DNA from: Thecamonas trahens ATCC 50062
Taxonomy: Eukaryota; Apusozoa; Apusomonadida; Apusomonadidae
NCBI RefSeq assembly: GCF_000142905.1
Contig: NW_013657661.1
Span: 175,684-239,683 of the forward strand
Direction: 5' to 3'
DNA length: 64,000 bases
Each line of letters starts with the position of its first letter. Positions within the stretch are counted from its first letter, which is position 1. Below the pieces are notes generated by a model. The model searched no databases, was not told the origin of the DNA, and worked only from the letters and a program-made list of their open reading frames with translations. The translations under genes and the position numbers were made by a program. Of this stretch, positions 25,749-34,890 are shown one piece after another.

Positions 25749-28706
25749 ATGGACGGCGGCAATGGTAGGAGCAGCGGGACCGGAACCGGTGGAAGCGGGC
25801 GTGCGAGCTCGGTCCTGTCCACGGCGGTAAAGGTGGGTGCGGCGGTGGCGGCGGTGGCGGTGTCTCTGGCGGCGGTGGCTGGTGTGGCTTCGCGACGGGC
25901 AGCGGTGGGTGCCACTGGTGCTGGTGGTGGGCGCAGCGATGGAGGCTACAAGGTCGATGAAGGGAATGAGGCGGGATATGGCGGCACTGGCACTGAGACC
26001 GGCAGTGGCCGTGTCCGCATGAGCAGCTCGCAGTGGGAGATGGACTCGCTGGGAGGAGGCTCGTCGCTCGGCCTGCACTCGGGCGGGCCGTCGGAGAACT
26101 CAGCCTCGCCGCTGATGGGCGGCTACGAGCTGCCGCCCGAGTATCCTTCGCTCTTTGCCCTTCCGGAACATTCCGAGTCGGCACAGACCGAGTTTGGCTC
26201 GCTGAGCGAGTTGGTGGGCGAGGGAGCACACGCTGGGCCTGAGCCCTCGCCGAGCTCATCGTCGTCGGGGCCAAGCTGGCACATGATGATGTCTGCGACG
26301 GTAGTGGGCTCTGGAGCGGGCTCGGGCTCGCTGTCGTCTGAAGGCCTTGGCCTTGTGGTCCACCTGCAGACTGATGACCGGATGCGGTCGACAGCATTCC
26401 GCGACACGACGCCGCACTCGATTACGCCCTGCACTTCCGAGGCGGACCTAAGCCCATCGAGCAAGTCGGACTTGATGGCGATGAGCGCATCTGACACGCT
26501 CTCGCCGTCTGCGGTGGCGTCTGAGACGAGTGTGGCTGGATTGGGCTCGACTTCACTCAACGTGTCGGGCACGCTCTCGGGAGCAATGCTGCCGCTGGAA
26601 AACCTGCCGTCGTCTGCAGACGACCTGTGGCAGGAGCTTGAAGCGGCATCAAGCAACTCGGACGGATCGCACACGGCGCGGTCGACCGAGTCGTCCGACT
26701 CTGGGCTGGAAACGCTGTATGGACTCAACTCGGAGCCGATTTCCAGGGTCCTTGTAGTGTACACAGGCGGCACGATTGGGTCGACCAAGACCGAGAACGG
26801 GTATGCGCCAACGCCCAACTTTCTAGCCAAGTACTGCGCGTCGCTGCGGTCGTTCCACGATCCCGGCTGGCCTGCGCTCACCATGCCACTCTCACAGTAC
26901 GGCAAACGTGTGCAGTACCAGATCTGGGAGCATGATCCCATCATGGACTCGTCCAACATGGACATGGACGACTGGATTTCGGTGGCGATGGTGATTGAGC
27001 ACGCGTACGACGACTACGATGGTTTTGTCATTCTTCACGGGACCGACACGATGGGCTACACGGCGTCTGCGCTCTCGTTCATGCTAGAGAACCTGTCCAA
27101 GCCGGTCATTCTCACCGGAGCGCAGCTCCCGATCCTCAAGACGCGGACAGATGCTCGCGACAACTTTCGAACGGCGCTCACCATTGCTGGGCACTTCAAC
27201 ATTCCTGAGGTCTGCATCTACTTTCACAACTACCTCTACCGCGGCAACCGGTGTTCCAAGGTCGACGCCTCGGGCTTTCGGGCCTTTGACTCGCCAAATC
27301 TCGAGCCGCTGGCGTCGGTCGGCATTGGCATTGAGATTGATTGGCCTGCGGTCCGGCCGCGGCCTCCGCCAACGAAATCGCTGCTTGTGCGGCGGCACAT
27401 GTCGACGGCGATTGGTGCGCTGCGGCTGTTTCCAGGCATTCAGGTTGCGCTTGTAGAAGCGTTTCTGCAGCCACCGCTGCAGGGCCTCGTGCTGGAGACC
27501 TTTGGCTCGGGCAACGTGCCGACCGGACGGCCGGGCCTGCTTGCGGCCATCAAGCGAGCGGTTGATCGCGGGGTTGTCATTGTCAACATCACGCAGTGTT
27601 CACGCGGGACGGTGGCGGCCGAGTACGAGACAGGAGTGCTGCTTGCGCGGACAGGCGTCATTTCCGGGCGCGACATGACGTCCGAAGCTGCGCTGACCAA
27701 GCTCGCGGTTCTGCTCGGCCGATACAACATGGGCGAGATCACGCTGGCGAGAGTGAAGGAAATGATGGGCCGCGACGTGGCTGGCGAGCTGACGCCACCG
27801 CCGGTGGTGGCGCCGGTGGCACCAGAGCAGTCAGAGCTGAAGAACCTGCTGCTGGATGTGCTGCAGGACGAGTCGCTCTCGTCGTCGCTGCGGTCGGGAG
27901 TGGCGGCGCGGTTTATGGTGACGTACGTGTGCGCGATGGCGTCTGAAGGTGACGTGGCCTCCCTGTCCGAGCTTGTGCGGGCGGGAGTCTCCGTCGACAC
28001 ACCCGACTACTCGGGGCGGACGCCGCTGCATGTGGCGGCGCTGGCGGGCCAGACCGAGTTTGCACACGTCCTGCTCACTCAGTACAACGTGTACCCGTCA
28101 CCGCTTGACTACTCGCTCCACACGCCGCTCTACGACGCGCTTCTGGCCAAGCACTACGAGACCGCAGCCGTCATCCGCGATGCCGGAGGTCGTCTCCTCC
28201 ACGACGTGGTGGCAGACGAGCTGGTGGCGGCCATCCTAGACGACAACGTGGCCGGTCTCGAGCAGTGGCTGCTTGCCGGCCTCTCGCCGAATGCAGCCGA
28301 TAACCAAGGGCGATCGCTGCTCCATCTCGCGGTGCTTTCTGAGAGCGCCGACATGGTGAGCGCGCTCCTTCGGTTGGCGCGCGAGCGGTGCGAGGAGGAG
28401 CTCGATGTCAACGCGGCCGACAAAGACGGGCGCACACCGCTGCTGCTGGCGGTCAAGGCGGTCAACTTGGGCGTCATCGATCAGCTGCGTGAAGAACAGG
28501 CAGGCCATGGGCTCGACGAGGAGTCGCTGCGAATGATGATCATCAGCGTGCTGCAGGCCGGCGACTACGAGGCTTTCCACGCCTACGTCCGCGCCGACGC
28601 GGTGACGCCCACTCTCGCAGCTACCCTCCTCCAGCTCTTCCAGTACTCGCTGGCGACCGACATTGCAGCGATCCTGTCGGAGATCAGTGAGTCTGCGGCC
28701 GCCTGA
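25749..28706 (+). CDS. ASPG: Type I L-asparaginase with N-terminal membrane segment and C-terminal ankyrin repeats
   Basis: 985 residues from the ATG at 25749; the frame upstream is simple-sequence CCACAC. Residues ~20-45 (VLSTAVKVGAAVAAVAVSLAAVAGVA) form a probable membrane anchor, followed by ~280 residues of Ser/Gly-rich spacer. The asparaginase starts near residue 335 (VLVVYTGGTIGSTK, first catalytic Thr). HGTDTMGYTASAL near 430 holds the second Thr-Asp pair, and LTGAQLPI and GNVPTG follow. Ankyrin repeats run from ~745 to 930 (YSGRTPLHVAALAGQTEFAHVLL, NQGRSLLHLAVLSESADMV, KDGRTPLLLAV). Asparaginase followed by ankyrin is the plan of animal 60-kDa lysophospholipase/ASPG. The membrane anchor and long spacer are additions. 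It hydrolyses asparagine to aspartate and ammonia. It converges with the downstream E2, 56 bases between stops. Confidence 0.88.
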   Translation: MDGGNGRSSGTGTGGSGRASSVLSTAVKVGAAVAAVAVSLAAVAGVASRRAAVGATGAGGGRSDGGYKVDEGNEAGYGGTGTETGSGRVRMSSSQWEMDSLGGGSSLGLHSGGPSENSASPLMGGYELPPEYPSLFALPEHSESAQTEFGSLSELVGEGAHAGPEPSPSSSSSGPSWHMMMSATVVGSGAGSGSLSSEGLGLVVHLQTDDRMRSTAFRDTTPHSITPCTSEADLSPSSKSDLMAMSASDTLSPSAVASETSVAGLGSTSLNVSGTLSGAMLPLENLPSSADDLWQELEAASSNSDGSHTARSTESSDSGLETLYGLNSEPISRVLVVYTGGTIGSTKTENGYAPTPNFLAKYCASLRSFHDPGWPALTMPLSQYGKRVQYQIWEHDPIMDSSNMDMDDWISVAMVIEHAYDDYDGFVILHGTDTMGYTASALSFMLENLSKPVILTGAQLPILKTRTDARDNFRTALTIAGHFNIPEVCIYFHNYLYRGNRCSKVDASGFRAFDSPNLEPLASVGIGIEIDWPAVRPRPPPTKSLLVRRHMSTAIGALRLFPGIQVALVEAFLQPPLQGLVLETFGSGNVPTGRPGLLAAIKRAVDRGVVIVNITQCSRGTVAAEYETGVLLARTGVISGRDMTSEAALTKLAVLLGRYNMGEITLARVKEMMGRDVAGELTPPPVVAPVAPEQSELKNLLLDVLQDESLSSSLRSGVAARFMVTYVCAMASEGDVASLSELVRAGVSVDTPDYSGRTPLHVAALAGQTEFAHVLLTQYNVYPSPLDYSLHTPLYDALLAKHYETAAVIRDAGGRLLHDVVADELVAAILDDNVAGLEQWLLAGLSPNAADNQGRSLLHLAVLSESADMVSALLRLARERCEEELDVNAADKDGRTPLLLAVKAVNLGVIDQLREEQAGHGLDEESLRMMIISVLQAGDYEAFHAYVRADAVTPTLAATLLQLFQYSLATDIAAILSEISESAAA

Positions 28707-28762
28707 GGGTAAACTTAGGCAGACAACGGCCGTTGAGTCTTGAACTCGAGCGTGTGTTGAGT

Positions 28763-29329
28763 TCAGAGCAAAGACGAGGTCGACGAAGCCGATGCGGCTA
28801 TCGAAGCCGGGTAGCGGCGGAGTAGTTCGGGGCTGAGGCCGAGCGATGCCTCGATGTGAGCCTTGACACGTGCGCGAAAAGCCGGGCGGTTGTCGCGCCA
28901 CTCGACGGCTGCGTCGACATTGGCAGGCGACTCGTCGTTGGGGTCGGCAAGCATGGAGAGGACGGAGAGGACGATGGAGAGGACCGACTGGATGGGCGAC
29001 CAACGCTCGGTGGCCGACTCGTAGCCCGAGGCGTCGGTACCCTCGTGGAGGATGGAGATGCAGACCTTGCCCGAGGGATACACGTTGGGGTGCCAGACCG
29101 GGGTGGTGAAGGTCATAGTCGGCGGAGCCAGCGGGTAGTTGTGTGGAAAGTCGAGGACGGCGGTGAGGAAGGCGCCCTCGTAGTCGGATCCCTCGGGACC
29201 GACCATGGCCACCTTCCACTGGAACACGTTCGAGTCGGAAACAGGCGCCGCCGCAATGCCGTCAGGCGGCGACCGCGACAGCTCCTTGTACTCGCGCAGC
29301 AGCCGCTTCATCGCTCCGACGCCAGGCAT
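28763..29329 (-). CDS. UBE2G: UBC7/UBE2G-type ubiquitin-conjugating enzyme E2
   Basis: A 188-residue soluble E2. HPN is at 80-82 and the catalytic Cys at 90 (SGKVCISILHEG). The diagnostic acidic insertion (HEGTDASGYESATERWSP, residues ~95-112) sits between the active site and the ERWSP motif, which defines the UBC7/UBE2G/CDC34 group. The short Ser/Ala tail without the CDC34 acidic extension favours UBE2G. These enzymes build K48 chains with ER-membrane ligases. Start MPGVGAMKRLLREYKEL fits family N-termini. It is the second ERAD-type E2 in the window, with the UBC6-like one at 6.1-7.2 kb. Confidence 0.92.
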   Translation of the reverse strand: MPGVGAMKRLLREYKELSRSPPDGIAAAPVSDSNVFQWKVAMVGPEGSDYEGAFLTAVLDFPHNYPLAPPTMTFTTPVWHPNVYPSGKVCISILHEGTDASGYESATERWSPIQSVLSIVLSVLSMLADPNDESPANVDAAVEWRDNRPAFRARVKAHIEASLGLSPELLRRYPASIAASASSTSSLL

Positions 29330-29343
29330 TCTGAGCTAGAAGG

Positions 29344-29396
29344 GAGAGTGGGGGGAGGGGAGGGAGGGAGGGAGGGAGGGGAGGGAGAGGGAAGTG
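29344..29396. repeat. G/GA-rich simple repeat
   Basis: GGGGAGGGAGGGAGGG-type purine tract directly upstream of the UBE2G-like start codon. Confidence 0.85.
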
Positions 29397-29582
29397 TGGA
29401 TCAGTGGTGTCGGTGAACATTGTGGTGACGTCGCCATTCGCGGTGCCCACTCGCGGTGGCCACCTTCCCGCCGTCCACACGCCTCGCGCCACGTGCCTCT
29501 TGCCCTTGCCCACTCGTCGTGTCCACTCGGCAGCCCCAGCCCCAGTGCTGCACACTCGACATACGATAGGCGAGACTACCGC

Positions 29583-30644
29583 ATGGGAAGTGGGTCGGGT
29601 GACCAGGTCCGGGTACTGGAGGAGGCGCTGCGGGCATCGGTGGCGGCCAATGCGGTGCTCCGTGGCGAGCTGGCAGAGGCGAGACAGGCCAGGCGCCGCC
29701 TCGTCCGCAATGTCGAGGTGCTCAACAGGACCGTTGACGGGCTGACGGCCCAGTTGCTGGCTGCCAACTCGGCCTGCTCGGCAGCAGAGGCGAATGGGTC
29801 AGTAGCGGCTCCGATCCCGGACCTGCCGGTGCCCACCACCGCAGATGCTAGTGTTCAGGCTGCGCCGCTGGCGGCCGATGCGGTGGTCGATGCGCGGCCC
29901 GAGCAGACCGATGCAGCTGTGGGCACCGCCGCCGCGCCAGAGATGGCTCATAAGATGACACAGGTCGAGAACAAAGCCAGATTCGACGAAGAGTGGCGCT
30001 GGATGGTCCCGATTCTGACCGAGTATGGGTTGTGGGTTCCGGCGGCGCTGACGGGACGGGCTGGCGACGAGCCGCGGACGGCTGAGGACATGCTACGGCT
30101 GCTGCTGCTGCTGCTGCGCAAGTATGAGATGGCTTTTCTCCGCAATCACGAGATGGACCGTCTTGTCTCTGTTCCTCGCACTCGGTCGTACGACGACTGG
30201 CTCTCGCTCTCCAAGCTGGTCATGCTCCCGCCAGTCCGCGACGCGCCGCACCCGCCATCGTCCAAGGACGACGCACTGCCACTGACGCCGGCGCGGACGC
30301 CTGCTATGAGACGCACATCGCAGAGCAGGCTACGTGCGTCAAAGGTCTCGTTTTCACCTGCTGTTCATGTCCGGACAATTTCACCGCGCCCGTCGCCGTC
30401 GCCGTCGCCGGTCCCAGCCCCGGCAGCCCGTCGCCGTGTCAAGCGTAGGCGCAAGACGGTGGTGCCTCCTGCCCTGGTTCCGCCAACGGCGCTCGAGGCT
30501 GATCTTGCGTTTGTGTCCTCGCTCCGAGCCAAGGGCCCCGATCTGGTGGTCCAGGGCGGGGTATTCAACCCAGCGCTTGCGGCTCGAGCGGCCGCGGCGT
30601 CGTCCGCCCGCGGGCCGGGAGCGAGAGGGTCCGGGCCCGCTTAA
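29583..30644 (+). CDS. Coiled-coil protein of unknown function
   Basis: 353 residues from the ATG at 29583 (MGSGSGDQVRVLEEALRAS). Residues 8-65 form a leucine-rich coiled coil (LEEALRASVAANAVLRGELAEARQARRRL). A Pro/Ala spacer leads to a Trp-containing helical module (~125-200: FDEEWRWMVPILTEYGLWVP, EDMLRLLLLLLRKYEMAFLRN). The remainder is Ser/Pro/Arg-rich and basic (ARRRVKRRRKTVVPP). I recognise no family. Its last ~80 bases overlap the 3' end of the helicase on the opposite strand, so the two are convergent and overlapping. Confidence 0.6.
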   Translation: MGSGSGDQVRVLEEALRASVAANAVLRGELAEARQARRRLVRNVEVLNRTVDGLTAQLLAANSACSAAEANGSVAAPIPDLPVPTTADASVQAAPLAADAVVDARPEQTDAAVGTAAAPEMAHKMTQVENKARFDEEWRWMVPILTEYGLWVPAALTGRAGDEPRTAEDMLRLLLLLLRKYEMAFLRNHEMDRLVSVPRTRSYDDWLSLSKLVMLPPVRDAPHPPSSKDDALPLTPARTPAMRRTSQSRLRASKVSFSPAVHVRTISPRPSPSPSPVPAPAARRRVKRRRKTVVPPALVPPTALEADLAFVSSLRAKGPDLVVQGGVFNPALAARAAAASSARGPGARGSGPA

Positions 30645-32781
30645 GCGGACGACGCTGACGGGTTTCCAGCGCAGCACCTGCAGCTGTGGTGAAGCCACCG
30701 AGCAAGGCCGTTGCACTGTGCGAGGCTCGAAGAGGTGCCGCCGCTGTCGGCTGTTTAGCCGACATGCGGCCGCGCTTGCGCCGGACGCGCCGGACGAGGC
30801 CATCAAGCCCGGGATCGGACACTCCATCCGCGAGTGTGACAGCGGTTGTCGTACTAGGCAGCTCGTCGAAGAAGCGCGAGGCTCGGGTCGGGATGACGTC
30901 GGCGTCGAAAGTCTGCTCTGCTGAGCCGGCATTGAAGTGGGTGCAAAGGTAGAGCGCGTCACGAGCCCGGGTCATGGCCACGTACAGCAGTCTGCGCTCC
31001 TCCTCGAGAGCTTTGTGGGCATCGACGCCTGTTACGGCGCTGCGCGATGGCAGAACGCCGTCGACAATGTTGGCCACAAAACTGCCGGCCACTCGCGGCC
31101 TTTTGCGCCGTGGATGGTAGAGAGGGTGACGCAGTCGGACGGCTCGTCGTCATCTGCGCTCGACGAGCGCTCGTAGGCGACCAGCGCAAGGAGCGCAGAG
31201 AGGTCGGCGACGAGGCCGCCGAGCGTTGGCAGGCCAGGGCTGGCCACTGATGGGAGGTGGCGGTCAATAGCCACAGCCAGGCCGCTGCGAGCCTCAGACG
31301 AGACGCCAGCAGAGTCGGCGGCGGCGGCGGCCACCTTTTGGACAACGCGAATGTACGCGTCGATGTTGCGGCGCGCGTCGGGAGTCGGGTGGATTGTCAT
31401 GGCGGTGTTGAACGTTTGGCGGAGGTTGCGATCATTTGCCTGCAGAGCATCGGCCAAGCCGGAGAATTCGACCGTCTCGATGAGCTGGGCCTTGCGGGTG
31501 GTGACAAACGGGATGAGGCGAGCACCAAGTAGCGCGCCAAGGCGGTCGGAGAGGCGGTTGTTGGGATCGGAGCGAAAGAGAACGGCGACGTCGGCAAACG
31601 GCGGTCCGCGGGCGGCAATAGCGTCGGCGATATGATCAAACTCGGCATCCAGTGAGTCACCTGCAAAGACGGCAACAAGCTGGGTAGCGCTGTCACGAGT
31701 TGCGTGGAGCGTCTTGGGCATGCGCTTGGTGTTGCATCCAATCACCTGGGATGCCGCATGGAGAATGTGGATCCCGCACCGGTAGTTGGCGGCGAGGAGG
31801 ATGGTGACCGGTGATGGCGTGGCAGCGGCAAGGGCGTCAAAATTGGCGACGCCGCTCGCACCACGCCAGCCGTAGATCGACTGGTCGTCATCGCCGACCA
31901 CCGTGAGCTGGACCGTTGGGCGAAAGTGCCACGGATCTGTGGCCGGATCCAGCTCTGGTGGGGTGACAAGAAGCGCGAGAATGTCCATCTGCGCTTGCGA
32001 AGTGTCTTGGAACTCGTCGACCACAATGAACGAGAAGCGGCTGTGAAGCGCAGCGCGGACTCGGTTGTCACGCCGGAGCAGGGTCCGCACGTGGGCGATG
32101 AGGTCGCCAAAGTCGCACGTCGACGCCTCGCGCTTGAGCTCCGCATACCGGGCCGCCACAAAGTCGAGCATCGGATCCGACGCCTCGCCTGTGCCTACCT
32201 CATCCAGTCCCCGCAGCAACGCGTCCAGCGCCTTGTCCGAGAGCGCTGGTGGGTGCTCCGGATCAGCATCGCGCCACTCAGAGAGAGCCTGCTCGAGCAA
32301 GCCTCGGACCGTGTCGCGGGAGGCGACGGTGATCGAGTCAAAGCCGAGGCAATGTGCGTGCTCGCGGAGGATGAGCAGGCAGAGCGAGTGAAATGTGGCC
32401 ACGGTGCATGCCCATCCCGGCCGTGACATTGGGTCGAGCGCGTTGAGCCGGTCGCGCATCTCGGCCGCCGCCGCGTTGGTAAACGTGAGGGCGAGGACGG
32501 CATCGGGCCGGGCGCCTTGTGTGGTCTGGAGGTGGTGGACGATGCGATGAGCGATGGTCTGAGTCTTGCCACTCCCGGCGCCTGCCACCACAATGACACA
32601 CTGTGCACTCTCTGTGACTGCAGCCAGCTGATTGTCGTCTGCAGGATGCCATAGAAGGTGTGTGAGTGGGAGGAGGGGGAGGCGGTGCCACGGAATGTCC
32701 CAAGGAGGTGCCCAAAAAAGGTCGTGATTGACGTAGCAGTAGGCGGGAGAAAGAAGCAAAGGAAAGCGTACTGAGTTCCAT
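30565..32781 (-). CDS. UvrD/PcrA-type SF1A DNA helicase; two exons plus one frame break
   Basis: 3'-5' superfamily 1A helicase. Exon 1 is 32772..32781 (ATGGAACTCA), exon 2 starts at 32638; the join reads MELNDNQLAAV, the classic UvrD start (LNDxQxxAV). Walker A is VVAGAGSGKTQT, then FTNAAAAEMRDRL (Ia), FIVVDEFQDTSQAQ (II), VVGDDDQSIYGWRGA (III), LAANYR (IV) and TLSTIHGAKGREWPAV (V). The frame then stops; motif VI (EERRLLYVAMTRARDALYL) lies in the overlapping frame ending at 30565. One extra A in the AAAA at 31078-31081 joins them as PAVFVANIVDGVLPS. Such helicases are common in bacteria and also occur in fungi and protists (Srs2-like). Compartment and pathway are uncertain. Confidence 0.82.
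32639..32771 (-). other. Intron of UvrD-like helicase
   Basis: 133 nt, donor ctca|gtacgc, acceptor ctgcag, phase 1. It separates a 10-nt first coding exon from the helicase body. Support comes from the perfect UvrD-type N-terminus produced by the join. Confidence 0.8.
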
Positions 32782-33046
32782 GTTCACAGTCAGCAAAGCC
32801 TTTACACAGAATGTGATGTTTGTGGATGAGTGGCAAGAGTGGGATCCGCGTGGGACAGACGATGGAAGGGAATGAGACTGACTGGGGTGGGCGCTGCAAA
32901 CGTGGTTTGAGCGAGCTGGCAGGTCACCCACAACAGATCGACCAAACCGGCCAACCGACACCGAGCAACAGACCAACCGACGGGCAGAGAGCGAGCGAGG
33001 GACCGACAGGCTCGGCGAGCAGGGGCAGTGGGAAAACGAGACTGGA

Positions 33047-34881
33047 ATGGATACACTGGTCGCGGGAGCGGAAGTGGACGCGGGAGAAGTAGAGCAGCAG
33101 CTGGTGGGCATGGCAGAGAGAAAGTCAGTGAGCGAGGATGACGACGGGGTGCAGGCAGTGTTTGCGTCGGCGGCGACGATGGACGGCGTGCTGCGGGCGT
33201 CCGGGTTTGGCCGGCTGATGACCAAGCTGGGCCTGGCCGAGACGGACGAGGAGGCACGGACAATGTTCGAGTGGCTTGACGTGGGGAGCAAGGGCTACGT
33301 GACCGAGCAGCAGTTTGTGAGCAAGATGGGTCCGCAGGTTGCCCACGCGCTCGCTTTTGGCAAGGTCGTTGTGGAGACCGAGACACACCTCGCGGGCGCC
33401 TCACCTCGGGCGCCGAGAGCGCGGCGCACCAGGCCCGGATCCAGCTTGCACTCAAGACCCAGTTGCAGTCGGTCAAAGACAAGCTGGTTCACCTCGACGT
33501 GTTTGATGCCGACGCCTGCCGCGACGAGGCCATCGCCCACACCCACGCCGACGATCTGGAGGCAAGCAACAAGGCGCTTGCCGCGCAGCTTGCCGAATAC
33601 ACCGCCATGCTTGAGGCCGCCATGGCCGAGTTAGACGACGACGACGCTGGCAATGACTCACTGGTTGGCGGCATGATTTCAGATGCAGGGACTAGAGGCG
33701 GAACCGGATCGACCCACAGCAAGAGGTCGGTCCGCGACGCACTTGCCGCACGCCCCAGCACCCTGCGCAACGGCGATGACGACGACGAGCTGGACTTTGA
33801 CATCGACCTCTCGGATCCTACCTCGGACGAGCTACTTGGAGAGCTCTCGGATGACATCGAGCTCTCGGACGAGGTCGAGACCGAGCGACAGGGCCTCGGC
33901 ACGTGGGCCCGGCAGGGCTTTGACGACGACAGGGACTACTTTGTGCTTTATCAAAAAGCCCGCGGGCGGATCCAGGCGCTCGAAGACGAACTCCTTCGGC
34001 TTGAGCTCGAGAACGCTGACCTTCAGCTCGAAGTGGAGCAGGCGCGGATGGCCAAGACGGAGGCTGAGGCTTCCGCAGCAGCCGCTGCGTCAGCGCTGTC
34101 GCCGACGGCTCTCGAGTTTGCAGCCGAGGCTGCTGCCACAGACCAGGACCTGGTGGCGGCTGAAGAGAAACTGCGCGAGAGTCTGGCAATAGAGCAAGAT
34201 GTCGGGACCGAGCTGGCAGATGCAGAGGCGTCAGCTGACAGGGTGCTGGCAGACCTGGCTAGCCAAGGTCTGACGCCGGACTCGAACAGCCTCATAGTGG
34301 CAGCGCTCAAGGCGCAGCTCGCCGAGGTTCAGACCATGAACGCGTCAGACAAGGCGGAACTGGCCTCGCTCTCCGAGGCCATTGCCGAGTCAAATGGCTT
34401 GGTCAAGCAGCAGGCCGAGGACATGGCGCGGCTTGAGGCGCTCCTTGCCGAGCTCGACGGGCGCAACCGCGAGCTCGATGCCCGCAACCAGGTGCTCGAG
34501 CAGCGAGCCCAGAGCCTGCAGCACCTTGAAGCTGCACCCGACTCTGCGTCGGCCGCTGGCGTGCTCGCCGAGCAGCTGCAGATGCGGACGGCAGAGGCCG
34601 AGGCACGGGCGCGGGCGGCTGAGGGCTCAATCGCTGCCCTCGAGCGCGAGAACGTCCGGCTCATGACTGTGCTCGAGGGCTGGAACGAAGAGTCGCAGGT
34701 GTGGAAGTCGACGCTTGCCACACTAACCCGAGAAAATGAGACGCTGCGCGGAGCCTCGGTTCCACGCGCAGAGCACGACGCGGTCGTCACCATGGCCAAC
34801 GAGCTCGTCGGCGAAGTCTCCAAGCTCTCGGAGCAGCTGCGGCTCCGCGACGAGCGGCGCGTGAGCCACGACAAGCCGTAG
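33047..34881 (+). CDS. EF-hand-like N-terminus fused to long coiled coil; one frame break
   Basis: Two overlapping frames make one protein. The first (ATG 33047) carries an acidic head and an EF-hand-like pair (LRASGFGRLMTKLGLAETDEEARTMFEWLD, then VGSKGYVTEQQFVSKM), in which only the second loop is partly canonical. Just after VVVETETHLAG it leaves the coding track. The second frame continues TSGAESAAHQARIQLALKTQ into ~470 residues of coiled coil broken by an Asp-rich patch (LDFDIDLSDPTSDELLGELSDD). Adding one G to GGG at 33394-33396 unites them. The last heptads run almost to the stop. Calmodulin-like head plus coiled coil suggests a cytoskeletal or basal-body scaffold; no family is recognised. 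Confidence 0.62.
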
Positions 34882-34890
34882 CGGGCAAGA

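Noticed and set aside
13718-34881. Programmed -1 ribosomal frameshifting as the cause of the breaks
   Set aside because: The sites share no X XXY YYZ heptamer in the correct phase and no consistent downstream structure was apparent. Homopolymer miscalls explain them more simply.
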